Assembly (NCBI GenBank): GCA_029961685.1
Contig: JARWKL010000002.1
Coordinates: 32,890,908 to 32,954,907, forward strand
Length of the DNA: 64,000 nt
DNA from: Aristolochia californica
Taxonomy: Eukaryota; Streptophyta; Magnoliopsida; Piperales; Aristolochiaceae
Direction of reading: 5' to 3'
Below are positions 1-11,080 of the stretch, one piece after another (position 1 is the first letter of the stretch; each line of letters starts with the position of its first letter). A program made the position numbers and the translations under genes. Under the pieces are notes generated by a model. That model was not told where the DNA came from and ran no database searches. It saw nothing but the letters and a program-made list of their open reading frames with translations.

Positions 1-97
1 GAATATATGATGTAATTAGGGTGGCACTGATGTAATTAGTTTATGTTTCATGTCTCTTCTTCACTCTTATTAGGGTGAAGGGTCCTAAAAATCAACA
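1..97 (+). repeat. 5' LTR of A1, internally deleted
   Basis: Positions 1-80 match the first part of the 3' LTR at 2685 onward. The sequence then jumps to the LTR terminus ending ATCAACA, skipping about 130 bp that include the TATA region. GG at the break is shared by both sides, so a short-homology deletion is likely. The first few LTR bases lie outside the window. Confidence 0.8.
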
Positions 98-109
98 TGG
101 TATCAAAGT
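98..109 (+). other. Primer-binding site of A1
   Basis: TGGTATCAAAGT directly follows the LTR terminus. It differs by one base from TGGTATCAGAG, the tRNA-iMet complement used by many plant LTR elements. Confidence 0.75.
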
Positions 110-2074
110 TTTTCAGGATTGAAAAAAAATCCCTTTATTTTTATATTTGCTCATATTCTGTTGTGTTTTTCGTCATTATTGAAGTCCCTTTCTATTGCTA
201 AGTTTTTTTTATATTTCTGTTGCTCAGTGAATGAGTTTGTAAAGCATAATCAGACTTTTCTCTGGTGTGTTTAGTTTTGCTCTAGTTTGTAAAGCACATC
301 CCTTGTTACCAGAAGATAAGAAGACCTTGTTGCTCTAGTGTTTATTTCTCTCTATGATTGTGCCTCATTACTCTATTTGGGTTTGTTACAGAAGATCAAA
401 CGAATTCTCCATGGAGGGAAGAAGACAATTACAAAACTCAACTCTCTGCTAGTAAGTTCTTTTTCCGTTCCAGAACTTCAGCCTATTTCTATAAGTTATG
501 GCACTCAGAAGTTCTGGGACTCAGACTCTGTAACGTCTTGTTTCGTTCATGCAAGTTTAAAAAAAAAGCTTAAATGGCATAGTTTCCAATTTGGAAACAA
601 TGTTGAGAAAGAATGAAGAAGGAAAACCTTTAATAACTTGGGAAGGTTCTATTTTTTCTAAAAATTTAATATGCATACAACCATTGTGGTACTTCAATTC
701 TGGAATTTAGAATGAAAAAGGTTTGTTGCTGCAATAAAAGAAGTAGTACGAGATGTGTTTGTTGCTGAAATATGTTGGTTTTGTTGAAAACTATTGAGGC
801 TCTGGCTGGACGATGAGAGTCTCTGGTCATATTGGCTAGTCGTTAATCTTCATCTTCTAGTATACTGCTGCCATGGAGTCGTTGAAGTTATATTGATTCT
901 CTGGTATATTGATTTTGTTATCCTTTGGTTTTTGGCATCGCCTGAGGGATCATCTCTATCTTCCGTGGTGTAGTGTGGCCTCTATCTTCCATGGCTGATT
1001 TACTAAAGGATCCAGTAAGGCGTATTCAATCTACCAAAGGATCAGGCCACACCTATGTCATCCAGAATTTTTTGAAAGTTCAGCGAGCTATCCGATAAAA
1101 TATTTTCTTTCTGGATTTTATCTACATCATTTCTGGAATTCTTTTTGTTCGCTACTGCTTATCCGAGAGATATCTCCCTATTTTCAGAAACTTCTCTACT
1201 GATTGATCTTTCATCCATTGCTTCTCCAAGATCTTGCCATGATTGTTGCCTGAGATCTCCCGATCTCTTCGGCGCAGAGAAGGACGCACTGTTGGTATCG
1301 AAAAGTCCTCCTTCTGTTGCTGACTATCTTCGGAAAGATTTTCTACAAACTCCTCTCACGCCGTTTAATATGCTGGATTATTTACATTCTGTTGTGGTTC
1401 GTCGCTGTCCCTCTCTGTTTGGAAGCGGGGACGACGACTGCCATATTTCTCCCTTTGCCGAGAATCAGTCATGTTGCCGTTGTCGGAGAAATGACATTGT
1501 TCAGGTGGTTTTGAAACACTTCTAAGGCGTCGACAACAGGTATTGAAGCTGGCTGCTTAATCGCCGCACTGGTGGAAAACCAGTGTCGCTGGGAAGAATA
1601 AGAAACTGTTGGAAAATTTGATTTTCCTAACTTAGGAAATGGACTTAATCAAGCGAGCGCCGGTTCAAGGCCTCTTCGATCCCAACTCGGCCCGGGTTAA
1701 GTCAAGCCATCTTGGACCGGGCCGAGTTCACCTAGTGACGGGTCAGCACTTGCTCTTGTTCTGCTGAGTTAACTCGGGTCAACTCGGATTGAGTCAACTA
1801 GGCCCGGGTCAAACTGAAAAAATGGCCATGGTATACGTGTCTGGGTCCCGAGTACAATGCTGATTCCTCCCACAACTCAGCTATATTGGTCTATTATTTG
1901 ACTTGGTCTAACTCGATTCTTTGTCTCCGGCTGACTATTATCGTGGATTATTACTCGGATTTGGTGCAACTTCCTTCTTTACTGATGGACTCGCTGCGGA
2001 CAATTTCATGTGTCTTTGTTATTCTTAAGGACCTCTAATCTTTATCAGTTATCCACTACTATAAAATTGCACAT
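110..2074 (+). other. A1 interior, mostly non-coding
   Basis: No gag or pol motif is visible. A 126-codon open frame at 1145-1525 has no recognisable domain and is not seen in A2 or A3, so I do not call it a gene. A palindrome TTTCCTAACTTAGGAAA lies at 1624-1640. It is followed over 1680-1815 by a GC-rich stretch with repeated ACTCGG and GAGTCAACT words. The same arrangement occurs in A2 and G5. Confidence 0.6.
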
Positions 2075-2191
2075 ATGGTGTATGTTATCTGGGCATTGGC
2101 CCATTTCTGCTGCTGCTATTGTGTCTCTTTGATTGAGACATTATTTTTGAAGAAGAACTCCTCGGTTGCTTTTGGATTCATTATTTGTTGA
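2075..2191 (+). CDS. Conserved 38-aa small ORF in A1
   Basis: An ATG-to-TGA frame of 38 codons containing CYCVSLIETL and ending GFIIC. The minus-strand relative A3 carries the same frame (53537-53412) with the same stop position. The two differ by in-frame 3-nt insertions and deletions, for example KKNSS against KNSS and VAFGF against IACLGF. A2 keeps the central CYCVSL block at 48487-48545 but diverges after it. The peptide is rich in Cys and hydrophobic residues. No known family is recognised. It could also be a fragment of a longer lost frame. Confidence 0.35.
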   Translation: MVYVIWALAHFCCCYCVSLIETLFLKKNSSVAFGFIIC

Positions 2192-2460
2192 CTGTTGTTG
2201 GCATTGGTTCTTTTGATGCAAAATTTGAATTTCTTAAAAAAAAATCACATGGTGGCCTTAGCATCGTATTTTCTCTTTACCCATTACCCATTACCCTTTG
2301 GCATTTTTTCTCCTACTATCCTTTATTTGACTTTCACTTACCCTTATTGGGCAACCCTTTTTAAAGCATTGCTTTGGTTGTCCCTTTTATTCATATGGGT
2401 GTTTTAAGTCCATTGAGACTTTTTATTGGTACCCGTGGGTCTTTTATTGCAGTCTTGCGA

Positions 2461-2675
2461 ATGACAAGCATTACCCACTTTAGTGATTATTGTCACTATA
2501 TTTTTCGAAATCCTTCGAGTTTGGTTTTGACTTATGTTTTATCACCCATTTTTTCCTTTTGAGAGTTTGTGTCCAATTTCGTACTTATTCTTGGGACACC
2601 GTGATGGAGGAGATTATTATTACATTTATGTTTTTTGGTTCAAGCTGGGATCACTACCATTACCTCCCAGTTTGA
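2461..2675 (+). pseudogene. Frameshifted second conserved ORF of A1, ending at the polypurine tract
   Basis: The frame starts with MTSITHFSDYCHYIF. It then needs one frameshift to reach a stretch containing FRTYSWDTVMEEII and ending SSWDHYHYLPV. A3 holds an uninterrupted 67-aa version on the minus strand at 50475-50272. In both copies the stop codon TGA falls inside the polypurine tract. Function is unknown. Confidence 0.4.
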
Positions 2676-2681
2676 GGGGGG
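2671..2681 (+). other. Polypurine tract of A1
   Basis: TTTGAGGGGGG directly precedes the 3' LTR start TGTTGGAA. It is the expected plus-strand DNA primer. Confidence 0.8.
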
Positions 2682-2917
2682 TGTTGGAATATATGATGTA
2701 ATTAGGGTGGCACTGATTTAATTAGTTTACGTTTCCTATCTTTTCTTCACTCTTATTAGGGTGAAGGGTATACTTGTAATATTGGTAGTTTTTATATCTA
2801 TAAAAATACCTTATGGGGGAGGGATTGTATAAGTCCATAACCTACAGTTTTTTTCTCCCAATGGTGTCTCTCTCATTTTTCTCCATGACCTAAATCATGG
2901 AGTCCTGAAAATAAAAA
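2682..2917 (+). repeat. 3' LTR of A1
   Basis: It starts TGTTGGAATATATG and ends near CCTGAAAATA, a decayed form of the family terminus CCTAAAAATCAACA. A TATA-like TATAAAAAT lies at 2799-2807. The right edge is uncertain by about 5 bp because the terminal CA is lost. Confidence 0.8.
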
Positions 2918-3150
2918 ATTTACAATAGAGAAAATAAGTAGAATCGGATTACTATCAGTTACACCCAAAGTCTAACACGAAAAAGTTTGAGTATAATTAA
3001 ACAAACTAACATAAATAGACGACTAACATAACTTGGACACTTGTACAATGAACCTCTTTTGAGACTTTCTTCGTATGAGTCTCCTCTTAGACTCCACCAT
3101 ATTAATTCTAGGACCGTGGGACTCCTTCATGTGAGAGTCATGTTAGACAT
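2918..3150 (-). repeat. Inverted LTR-B-type fragment
   Basis: Read on the minus strand, this segment resembles the 3' half of solo LTR-B (50583 to about 50840): a GTTAGACTTTGGGTGTAA-like core, an upstream block mentioning TTTATGTTAGT, and an A-rich end. It sits head-to-head with the C1 5' LTR. I see no coding sequence. The right edge is not resolved. Confidence 0.5.
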
Positions 3151-3154
3151 TTTT

Positions 3155-3756
3155 GTTACAATGTGGGACCCACCATGGTGCTCAAGCTGGTGGGACCCAC
3201 CATGAGGACGTGGGACACCAAGAAGAGTCCTCACCCAAGCAAGCATGAGTCAAGGAATTACGAAGCACAAGCTGAATTGAGTTAGCAGACTTGAAGATCA
3301 AGTGGGACCCACGAATATCTCACGAGTTGTCAACCTTATCAAGATGAGCTGAAAGATCACGAGGGACCCACAAGGATAAGGCTACGAGCTGGCCTTCTCC
3401 CTTATATTCACGTGAATAATGAAAGAGTCCTAGTTCAACTCATATTATGCTTCTAGTAGTTTGGTGTAAATAGACTTATCTTAAAGAGTTAGAGTTGGAA
3501 TGTAATTAGGATTGAAAGACTAATTGTATAAGGACTCCCTCCTCCTCTACTATAAATAGAGGTATTTTAATTCGAAATTAATCAAGTTACACATCTCATT
3601 CTCGAGTTACTCTCTCTCTCTCCCTTTGCTTGGTGCAACCTCTCTTTGCTCTTTTATTTTTTCTTCTCTCTACCCAATAGCTCTTCTTCCATTTTCTCTT
3701 TTTCCTTTATTCTTTCTCTTGCTCAGAATTATGGAAAATGGATCCTAAATCCAACA
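3155..3756 (+). repeat. 5' LTR of C1
   Basis: It ends CCTAAATCCAACA directly before the primer site. It contains two copies of GTGGGACCCACCATG near the start, a TATA box at 3551-3558, and a CT-rich leader (3610-3720). The start near TGTTACAATGTGGG is a best guess, because no second LTR is available for comparison. Confidence 0.7.
3551..3558 (+). promoter_or_regulatory. TATA box in C1 LTR
   Basis: TATAAATA, about 200 bp before the LTR end, followed by CT-rich leader sequence. The position is normal for the U3/R boundary of a plant copia LTR. Confidence 0.6.
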
Positions 3757-3768
3757 TGGTATCAGAGC
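3757..3768 (+). other. Primer-binding site of C1
   Basis: TGGTATCAGAGC, the complement of the tRNA-iMet 3' end, starts immediately after the LTR. Confidence 0.9.
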
Positions 3769-4229
3769 ATTATATTTAGGATCCCTCTTCAAAGGAATGC
3801 TTTAGACAAGTGATGATCAACACCACTCAAATAAGGCTCTTTTATGAAGGAAGAACACAAGCCAAGAGATAAGTGTTCAAAATATTTTTTTTTATGATAC
3901 TGGTTTTTGAATTTAGAAGATGATTCAAGGATGAATAACTTAATGCTTTCATCTTATTATGTTATGGATATGCATGCCTCTCTATTTAGAAGCAGCTATC
4001 AAAACAGTTTTGTCAGTTTGGAAATTCTGTTTACCAGATTATTGGAATTTGTTTTCGTGGATAAGAGTTCTCTGATATAGAAGATTGTTATTGAGTCTCT
4101 TATGAGGGTATGAAGGAAAAAATAAGAATAATAATTTAGCATTGATGCTAAATTTTTCTCATACATTGAGTTGATTGAAGAAGTACCACTTGGTGTTATT
4201 ATTAGAATTTTTTTCTAAGAAGGGCCTTT

Positions 4230-5171
4230 CATGGCTAAAAAAATATGAATATCAAAGATGATATACTGAGAATCACCACCATACCCTTGCATAGGGTATC
4301 AAATTTTATGAGTTGGTCTACATCGGTTTGGAGGTTCCTTATAACAAAAGACCTAATTGGTCACCTCATCACCCGAGGACCACCTGTTGATGAAGATGGT
4401 ATTTTTTATATGAAATGGTTGAAAATGATACTTTGGTAATTACTTAGCTAATAAATAGCATGGAAGAACATGTCACTAGTAATGTTATTCATCTAGAAAC
4501 TGCTAAACAAATTTGGGAGACATATGCTAAACTGTACTCATGCCCAGATACACTACATTGACCTTATGAGATTCTCCAAAGAATGTTGAATACTAAACAA
4601 GGAGAAAATATTCATGAGTACTTGGCCCCCTTTAGAGGCTTTCTTCAAGAGTGTAAATTAGCTCATCCTTCAACCACTGATATTTCTATCCAAGACAAAC
4701 ATAAGGAAACCTTAATTACTGCTATTTGTCTTTCAAATGTTACATCTTGAGATTGCCAAGAGTCAACTTTTGAGTGCTTCTGTTGTCCCAAAGTTTGATG
4801 ATGTGTGTGCAACACTACTTCGTATTCTAGACACTTCTTCCTCCACTACTGATGTATCATCCGCTATGTATTATGATCATACAGGATCATCATCTGACCG
4901 CAGCCGAGGCCGAGGTAGTGGTTATAGAGAGGGCAGAGGAAGAGGTGGAAGGACTTGTGTTGGCAGAACAGATGATACCAAATGTACTCATTGTAAATTT
5001 TTTGGGCACACTATAGACCAGTGCCATTATAGGGCATGCACTTACTATGGAAAATATGGTCATTATAAAGAAATATCCTACAAAGGCAATGAAAAGTCAG
5101 AATTGACAAGGGCTAACCAAGCCTTTATGAGTGATACCAAAGAAGAACATCCCACAACATCAATTGCATAG
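4230..5171 (+). pseudogene. gag: C1 gag (copia UBN2-type), disrupted
   Basis: The capsid protein frame is broken by stops and shifts, but runs of homology to C2 gag are clear: DDILRITTIPL, DLIGHLI, then the start of the frame at 4737 with FDDVCATLLRILD. An RG-rich tract precedes a CX2CX4HX4C zinc knuckle at about 4984-5025 (CTHCKFFGHTIDQC), the nucleic-acid-binding part of gag. A leader of about 460 bp (3769-4229) between primer site and gag has no coding sequence that I can see. Confidence 0.75.
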
Positions 5172-6437
5172 AAAAATATTACTAACGAAGAGTATGAGCT
5201 ATTTCAGAAAAGGAAGACAATGCTAGGTTCTTCTCCTTGTTCCTCCATAACTACTGTTGCCACTACCGCTTCAGGTATGCTATTTGCCTCATCTTCATCC
5301 TGGATAATTGATTCAGGAGCCTCCGATCATCTTACAGGTACCAAAATTTATTACATTCTCTATCTCTGAGTCTTTCTCACAAGATTGTTACCATAGCTGA
5401 TGGTTCTCAAACTAAAGTCCAAGGGAAAGGTTTCATTTCTGTCACCCCATCACTTCCGCTCACTGATATTCTTTTTTTGCCTACTTTTCCTTTGAACTTA
5501 TTATCTGTTAGTCAGCTTAAAAAATATTTTAATTGCTCGGTTTCCTTCTCACCCACTTCATGTGTCTTTCAAAATCTTATAAGGAAGCAGGTGATTGGTG
5601 GAGGCCATGAACAAGGGGGGCTTTACTACTTGGACGTGCCAAAAATCAATATGTTGTCTACTACTGAAAATGAGACATGGTTATGGCACAATCGGTTGGG
5701 ACATCCTTCTGCAGAGTCTCTTCATTATATGTTTCCATCTCTTAAAGCCAGGTTAGAATTTCCTAGTGAGGTTTGTCAATTGAGTAAGCATCAAAGGGGT
5801 ACATACTCTCCTCGTCCAGAAGTTAAAAGTGACACTCCATTTTCTTTAATTTATACTGATTTGGGGGCCCTTGAGTGTCTCTAATATTTCTCAAGCAAAA
5901 TATTTTATTACTTTTATTGATGATTTCACTAGCACAACTTGGTTGTTTGTCTTTAAGGAGCATTTTGAGATACCATACATTTTAAAGTCATTCCACGCTA
6001 TGGTACTCACACAATTTGGTCAGAAAATAAAAATTCTCTGGTCTGATAATGCCAAAGAATACATTTCCAAAGACCTTGACTCTTTTTGTCAAGAAAATGG
6101 CATTATCCATCAAACATCGTGCGCCTATACTCCTCAACAAAATGATGTAGCCAAATAGAAAAATCGTCATATTCTTGAGGTAGCTCGAGGTTTATTATAT
6201 GCCATGAAAGGTCCATACTTTTATTGGCATCATGCTGTCCTTACGACTTGCTTTCTTATAAATCGTCTACCATCTATTGTTCTTGGTAATAAATCTCCCT
6301 ATTCTAGATTATTACCGAATGATGATCCGTTTTCATTACCAGTGAAAGTCTTCGGATGTCAATGTTTTGTTCATAATTCATTACCTAGACACAACAAACT
6401 TGATCCTAAATCTATTAAGTGTATTTTTTTGGGATAC
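5172..6437 (+). pseudogene. pol: C1 protease and integrase N-terminal region, disrupted
   Basis: An aspartic protease site IIDSGASDHL is encoded at 5304-5333. The pre-integrase region has LWHNRLGHPSAES and CQLSKHQRG (HHCC-like zinc finger). The integrase core follows, with YTDLG and SDNAKEY. The third acidic residue, normally the Glu of NGVAE, is Lys here and is followed at once by a stop (6156-6158). Another frameshift separates 5884 from the next frame. The segment stops at LGY, exactly where the Athila element is inserted. Confidence 0.85.
6433..6437 (+). repeat. Target-site duplication GATAC (left) of the Athila-type element
   Basis: GATAC here is repeated at 16458-16462. Joining the two flanks restores a continuous C1 frame, LGYYHTQKGY, which aligns with LGYSRTQKGY in C2. 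This fixes the element ends exactly. Confidence 0.92.
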
Positions 6438-7905
6438 CGGTGTGACATTTAATTACGTCGGTTTTTATACCTCGCAAGCGTACGAATTGTTCATGTGATC
6501 TAGCGGTAAGCGAGGGTCATATCCACCAGGAGGACTGAATTTTTTGTATTCTTCAATCAACTAGCCTAACCAAATATGATGAGTTCATCTGAACTAAACA
6601 CTGATTATATCCTAAATTATCAAGCAATGATCTAATTAACTTCTTGCACAATAGGAAACGTCAACTCTGGATTTTATCGTGATTCCTGCCTCACTCGAGC
6701 GCCTCCGGATTCTCAATCCTTGCATCTAGCCCCTCTCGGGCACCTAGAGTTAATGACAGAGATCAGATTACAATAAAATGCAGAGAATCAATTTCCTATT
6801 GTGATGATGCTAAAATTAAAAAATAGGATAGATGTGTAATTCAGGTTTCCTATTCAATTCACTTAAAACTTTAATCCAAACATTCCCACAACAAATCATT
6901 CTCTTAATTTAAATCATGCATAAGAGATTGGATTTAAGATTCCAGAATCCAACCTAAATTATAATCCTGCCCTAACTAGCTAATTACTCAAAAATTCAAA
7001 AAATAAATATTCAATAAACATCAATTCTCAAATCAAATTTAATAAGCATTTAAAACCTAAGTTCAAACTATAGGAAACTAATTAAATTATAAAATGATGG
7101 ATTAATCCCCTTCTTCTTCCTTTCGCTCCAGCAGCAATTTCGTTCTCACGGTTGTTGCGATTTCCAGAAATTGAGGGTTTTGGATTGCAAAAGCAAGCGA
7201 CCGGAAGTGGAGACGACGCCGGTGAAGAAGAATAGAAATCCACCGAGGGAGGTGGTGCGGCGAAAGATGGAATGAAGCCGAAATCCTATGACTGGCTCTC
7301 TTGAGTCCTGGTCGGAAGTGTAGAATCAACACCGGAGGGTGGTCAAAATCTGGAATCGGCGCAGGAGGAGCCCTATCGGGTCAACTCTCAGCCTGGCGAG
7401 CAGAAAACGGCAGTGTTGAACTCACCGTGATGAAGACTCTCTCAAGGTCTCCTCGGGTCTGTTCTCGATTGCCGGACGGCAGTGGATGAAGGTGGTGTGC
7501 GGTGGACGGCGGCTGGCGGGAGCCCTCTCGGGTCTTCCCTTCGACCGGTCGGTGGTAGCTTGAGAGACTCTCTCGAGCTCCCTCTTTCTCTTGCCCCTCC
7601 TCCCCCGGGTCCCTAATCGATTTTCCCTTAAAATTCACCTAACCCTTTACTAATGGCATTTGTATAAATATCTCCTTCTCCACACAAAATTCTCCTAAAA
7701 TTCCATAATTAAATCCATAAAAATCATTAAAAGCAATGAAATATAATTCAGGAGAGAAAAATATGCAATATAAGCAGTGATTAATGCCAAATTCAATAAA
7801 GGCACGTTTCATTTGAAAACCGATAAATAACCACCTATAACATAATTATAAGGGCTATTCTATTTTAATTAACCTAGTTCTCATGTCAGAATATGACATC
7901 TATCA
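6438..7905 (-). repeat. 3' LTR of the Athila-type element
   Basis: It matches 14960-16457 over its whole length with scattered substitutions and short indels. On the plus strand it reads from CGGTGTGACATT (TGG in the other copy) to CATCTATCA. The GC-rich segment around 7120-7640 has several short frames in all directions, which I regard as chance. Confidence 0.92.
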
Positions 7906-7919
7906 CACCCCCAAACCTA
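7906..7919 (-). other. Polypurine tract of the Athila-type element
   Basis: On the minus strand TTAGGTTTGGGGGTG abuts the 3' LTR, as expected for plus-strand priming. Confidence 0.75.
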
Positions 7920-9409
7920 AGTCTTTGCTAGTCCCTAGAAACACAACAACATAACCTAAATTAAGCCTAGGAAAACAAAATGCCACTTTCGTAGGGAACA
8001 CGATTGCATTTAGCATATACAACAAGTCGTTAAACCCCTACTTTATGGTAGTGGACGAGTTGTGTCTCATGAGGTTTTGCATGAAATTTACCCAAAAATT
8101 CATCTAAATCAACAATATAAAAAGAAAACTAAAGAAAATCTACTCCTCATTAGCATATGACTAACTCTTAGTATCGTAAAATGTCTGAAAATCCTTTGAA
8201 ACCCTGCTCAATTTGAAAACCTGTGTAAAATATAACACATTATCAATCCGAATACACTCACTGTTACTCCACCTGAACCAATGTGACCCATAAGCAATTA
8301 CTTCAACAGAACAAAGAGGCAACATATAACAATAAAATCCTGGTCACATCACGATTAAGAGAGAATAGTAGAGTAAGCATGTTGTCTGACAATCTCACAA
8401 AAGAAGTATATATATTTCAACCTGTAACTTCTTTCAACTTACAATTCATCATCAAAGTTAAGGAAACTTATTGCTTCTAGATTTAAACCCATTTTTCGCT
8501 ATTACCAGCATAATTTTTTTCACTGAATACTTTTGATATTACCACCATTTTGTATTCGTCCTCACTGCACATGCACTTATTTTTTAAGTAACCGACTATT
8601 CCGGTGCATGTCCCTGGGTTTGCCCAGGCTGTTTTTGAGGTTATCTGCCTTTTGCAAGCAAGAGCATTTCCATTTGCATTCATACATTACAACAAAGAAT
8701 TTCACTAAGATATAAAAAAGAATAAGATCAAATAGGCATACAAGACTATTCTGACTAACATAGATCAACACTAGATTTACATGTTCTCTTTTGCAACTAA
8801 GTTCCAAGTCTAATGCAATAGTAAGTTATCCCATTGAATTATCATGGATTACAACAAATGATATCAGAATTCTAATATGCATATTCTACACAGTTTTACA
8901 GAAAATTTTGAAACACATTTGAGCAACTTATTTTAACTCTACTAAAGTTAACCACAAACTAAGAGGAGTAATTTGAAAACCACGAACAAAAATCAAAAGA
9001 AAATCACTGCTAAGACATAAAAGAGCCGTTTTTCCCCCAAAACCTAAACCTGACATTGTCCTCAATGAGGAAAAGTTAAAACAACAGAACGACTACAAAA
9101 AGGAATAACAACTAAAGAATAATAAAAATCATGGAATCCACATGCTCCATTGGCAGCACAAGAATTAAAGCATAGCCAAAACAGTGTAAGGAAAAGAGAT
9201 ATCAGCAAACACCCCCAAACCTAGAGCATGACACATCATCAAACAAACCAACTAACAATCACTAAAATCAACATAAGAAAGAATGAATAAACTAAAAATA
9301 AAAACTGTAATGTACAAAGTGATAGAAACGTCGGGATTTCCCACAATGTGCTAAGTTTATAGTCTTAAGAAAGACTCTGACGCAGTCAAGATGAGTGGAC
9401 GGGTTCCTC
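7920..9409 (-). other. Spacer between integrase and 3' LTR
   Basis: About 1.5 kb of AT-rich sequence with no frame longer than about 76 codons. Athila relatives may carry an env-like ORF here; none can be recognised, so it is either absent or fully decayed. A second purine-rich block on the minus strand (GGTTTTGGGGGAAAA, about 9032-9046) lies inside the spacer. Confidence 0.6.
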
Positions 9410-10378
9410 CTAGAGAATCACCATCACCTCCACCGGTGTTTGGACATTCTCAAGATACGGTTTGAGCTTGTGACCATTAACTTTGAAGACCGACCCATCT
9501 TCGTGATTGCGGATCTCAACAACGCCATGAGGAAACACCTGTGTAACCTCAAATGGACTTGACCACCTGGATCTCAGCTTCCCTGGAAACAAATGCAATC
9601 GTGAGTTATAAGGTAAAACATTCTGCCCAACAGTAAAAGACTTACAAAAAATAGATTTATCATGTAAAAGCTTTGTTTGCTCCTTATACAGTTTGACATT
9701 CTCATAAGCATCATGACGTATCTCCTCCAACTCATTCAATTGCAATTTCCTCTCCTCACCCGCTTGAGCCAAATCGAAATTCAAAGCCTTAATGGCCCAA
9801 TAAGCTCTATGCTCAAGCTCAATAGGTAGATGACATGATTTTCCGAACACTAGGTGAAATGGAGATATCCCAATAGAAGTCTTATAAGTGGTTCGATAGG
9901 CCCATAAAGCATCGTCCAATCGAGTGGACCAATCTTTCCTATCAAAGCGAACCGACTTCTCCAAAATCCGTTTGATCTCCCTATTAGAGATTTCCACTTG
10001 ACCACAAGTTTTTGGGTGGTAAGGAGTGGACACACAATGACTGATAGAGTATTTCTTCAACAAGGTCTCAAATGCTCTGTTACAAAAATGAGATCCCCCA
10101 TCATTGATGATCGCTCTCGGGGTACCAAAACGATTAAAGATGTTTTATTTTAAAAACTTTACCACCACTATGTGATCATTTGTCTTACATGCAATAACTT
10201 CAATCCATCTAGAGACATATGCAACAACAACAAGGATGTATTGATAGCCGAACGAGACAAGAAAAGGACCCATGAAGTCAATACCCCATACATCAAACAA
10301 TTCAACAATAAAAATGGGGTTAAGAGGCATCATGTTCTTCCTAGACAAACAACCAGTCTGTTGGCATCTATCACACAC
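9410..10378 (-). pseudogene. int: Athila-type integrase
   Basis: The core shows all three catalytic acidic residues: Asp in WGIDFMGPF, Asp in INDGGSHF (about 10085-10110, in a short gap between two frames) and Glu in [12 protein letters not shown]. The last 217 codons (10063-9410) form one open frame ending VEVMVIL and cover the end of the core and the C-terminal region. A frame break near 10144 separates the first third. The zinc finger begins upstream (CHSHACGGH) and ends here at CDRCQQTG. Confidence 0.85.
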
Positions 10379-11080
10379 ACGACAAAACTCATGGGCATCT
10401 CTAAATAATGAAGGCCAATAGAAACCACATTGCTAGACTTTAGCCGCGGTCTTTCTGGCACCAAAATGTCCACCACATGCGTGGGAATGACAAAATTCAA
10501 GAATGTTGGCAAAGTCTTGCTCAGGTACACAACGCCTAATGACTTGGTATGGACACACCTTGAACAAATAAGGGTCATCCCAAAAAAAATGTTTGACTTT
10601 GGAAAAAAATTTCAACTGATCTTGTTTACTCCAATAATCAGGAATCTTACGAGTTACATGATAGTTGACTATGTCAGCAAACCAAGGCAACTGGGATACT
10701 TCGAGAAGTTTTTCATTAGGGAAGGAATCATTTAAAGGAAGGGATCCTTCCTGAGGTGCTACATAGATCCTAGATAGATGATCAACAACAACATTCTCAC
10801 AACCCTTCTTATCTCGAATCTCAAGATCAAATTCTTGCAATTTCAAGATCCATCTAATCAATCGAGGTTTAGTGTCCTTGATGGATAATAAGTACTTCAA
10901 AGCAGAATGATCAATGAACACTATAACCTTTGACCCTAAAAAATATGATCTAAATTTGTTCACGAAAAATACAACAACTAGCAACTGCTTCTCAGTGGTA
11001 GTGTAATTCAATTGAGCTTCATGAAGAGTGCGGCCAGCATACTGAATGACATAGGGAATTTTATCCGCCTTTTGCCCCAA
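10379..11080 (-). pseudogene. pol: Athila-type RNase H and integrase zinc-finger region
   Basis: A 215-codon frame (11080-10433). The RNase H part shows [15 protein letters not shown] sequence (here [12 protein letters not shown]), TTTEKQLL, and the [10 protein letters not shown] and DHLSR motifs. The end holds [12 protein letters not shown], the two His of the HHCC integrase finger. The join to the RT frame overlaps by about 70 bp in a different phase, so one frameshift has occurred. Confidence 0.85.

Larger units (their letters stand above)
1..2917 (+). mobile_element. Non-autonomous LTR element A1
   Basis: A roughly 2.9-kb LTR element without gag or pol. It has a truncated 5' LTR, a tRNA-iMet-like primer site, about 2.6 kb of interior, a polypurine tract and a full 3' LTR. 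Two other copies of the family lie in the window: A2 (43909-49355) and, on the minus strand, A3 (50022-54904). They share the interior block around 2110-2190, the end just before the polypurine tract, and LTR U3 sequence. The left edge runs off the window. It probably moved using proteins supplied by autonomous copia elements; that is inference from the LTR and primer-site type. Confidence 0.8.

Noticed and set aside
1145..1525. 126-codon open frame in A1 as a host or element gene
   Set aside because: No recognisable domain and no matching frame in A2 or A3; probably chance in a GC-richer stretch.
7102..7638. Open frames in the GC-rich part of the Athila LTR
   Set aside because: They lie within an LTR, on both strands, and the second LTR copy breaks them differently (15679-16164).
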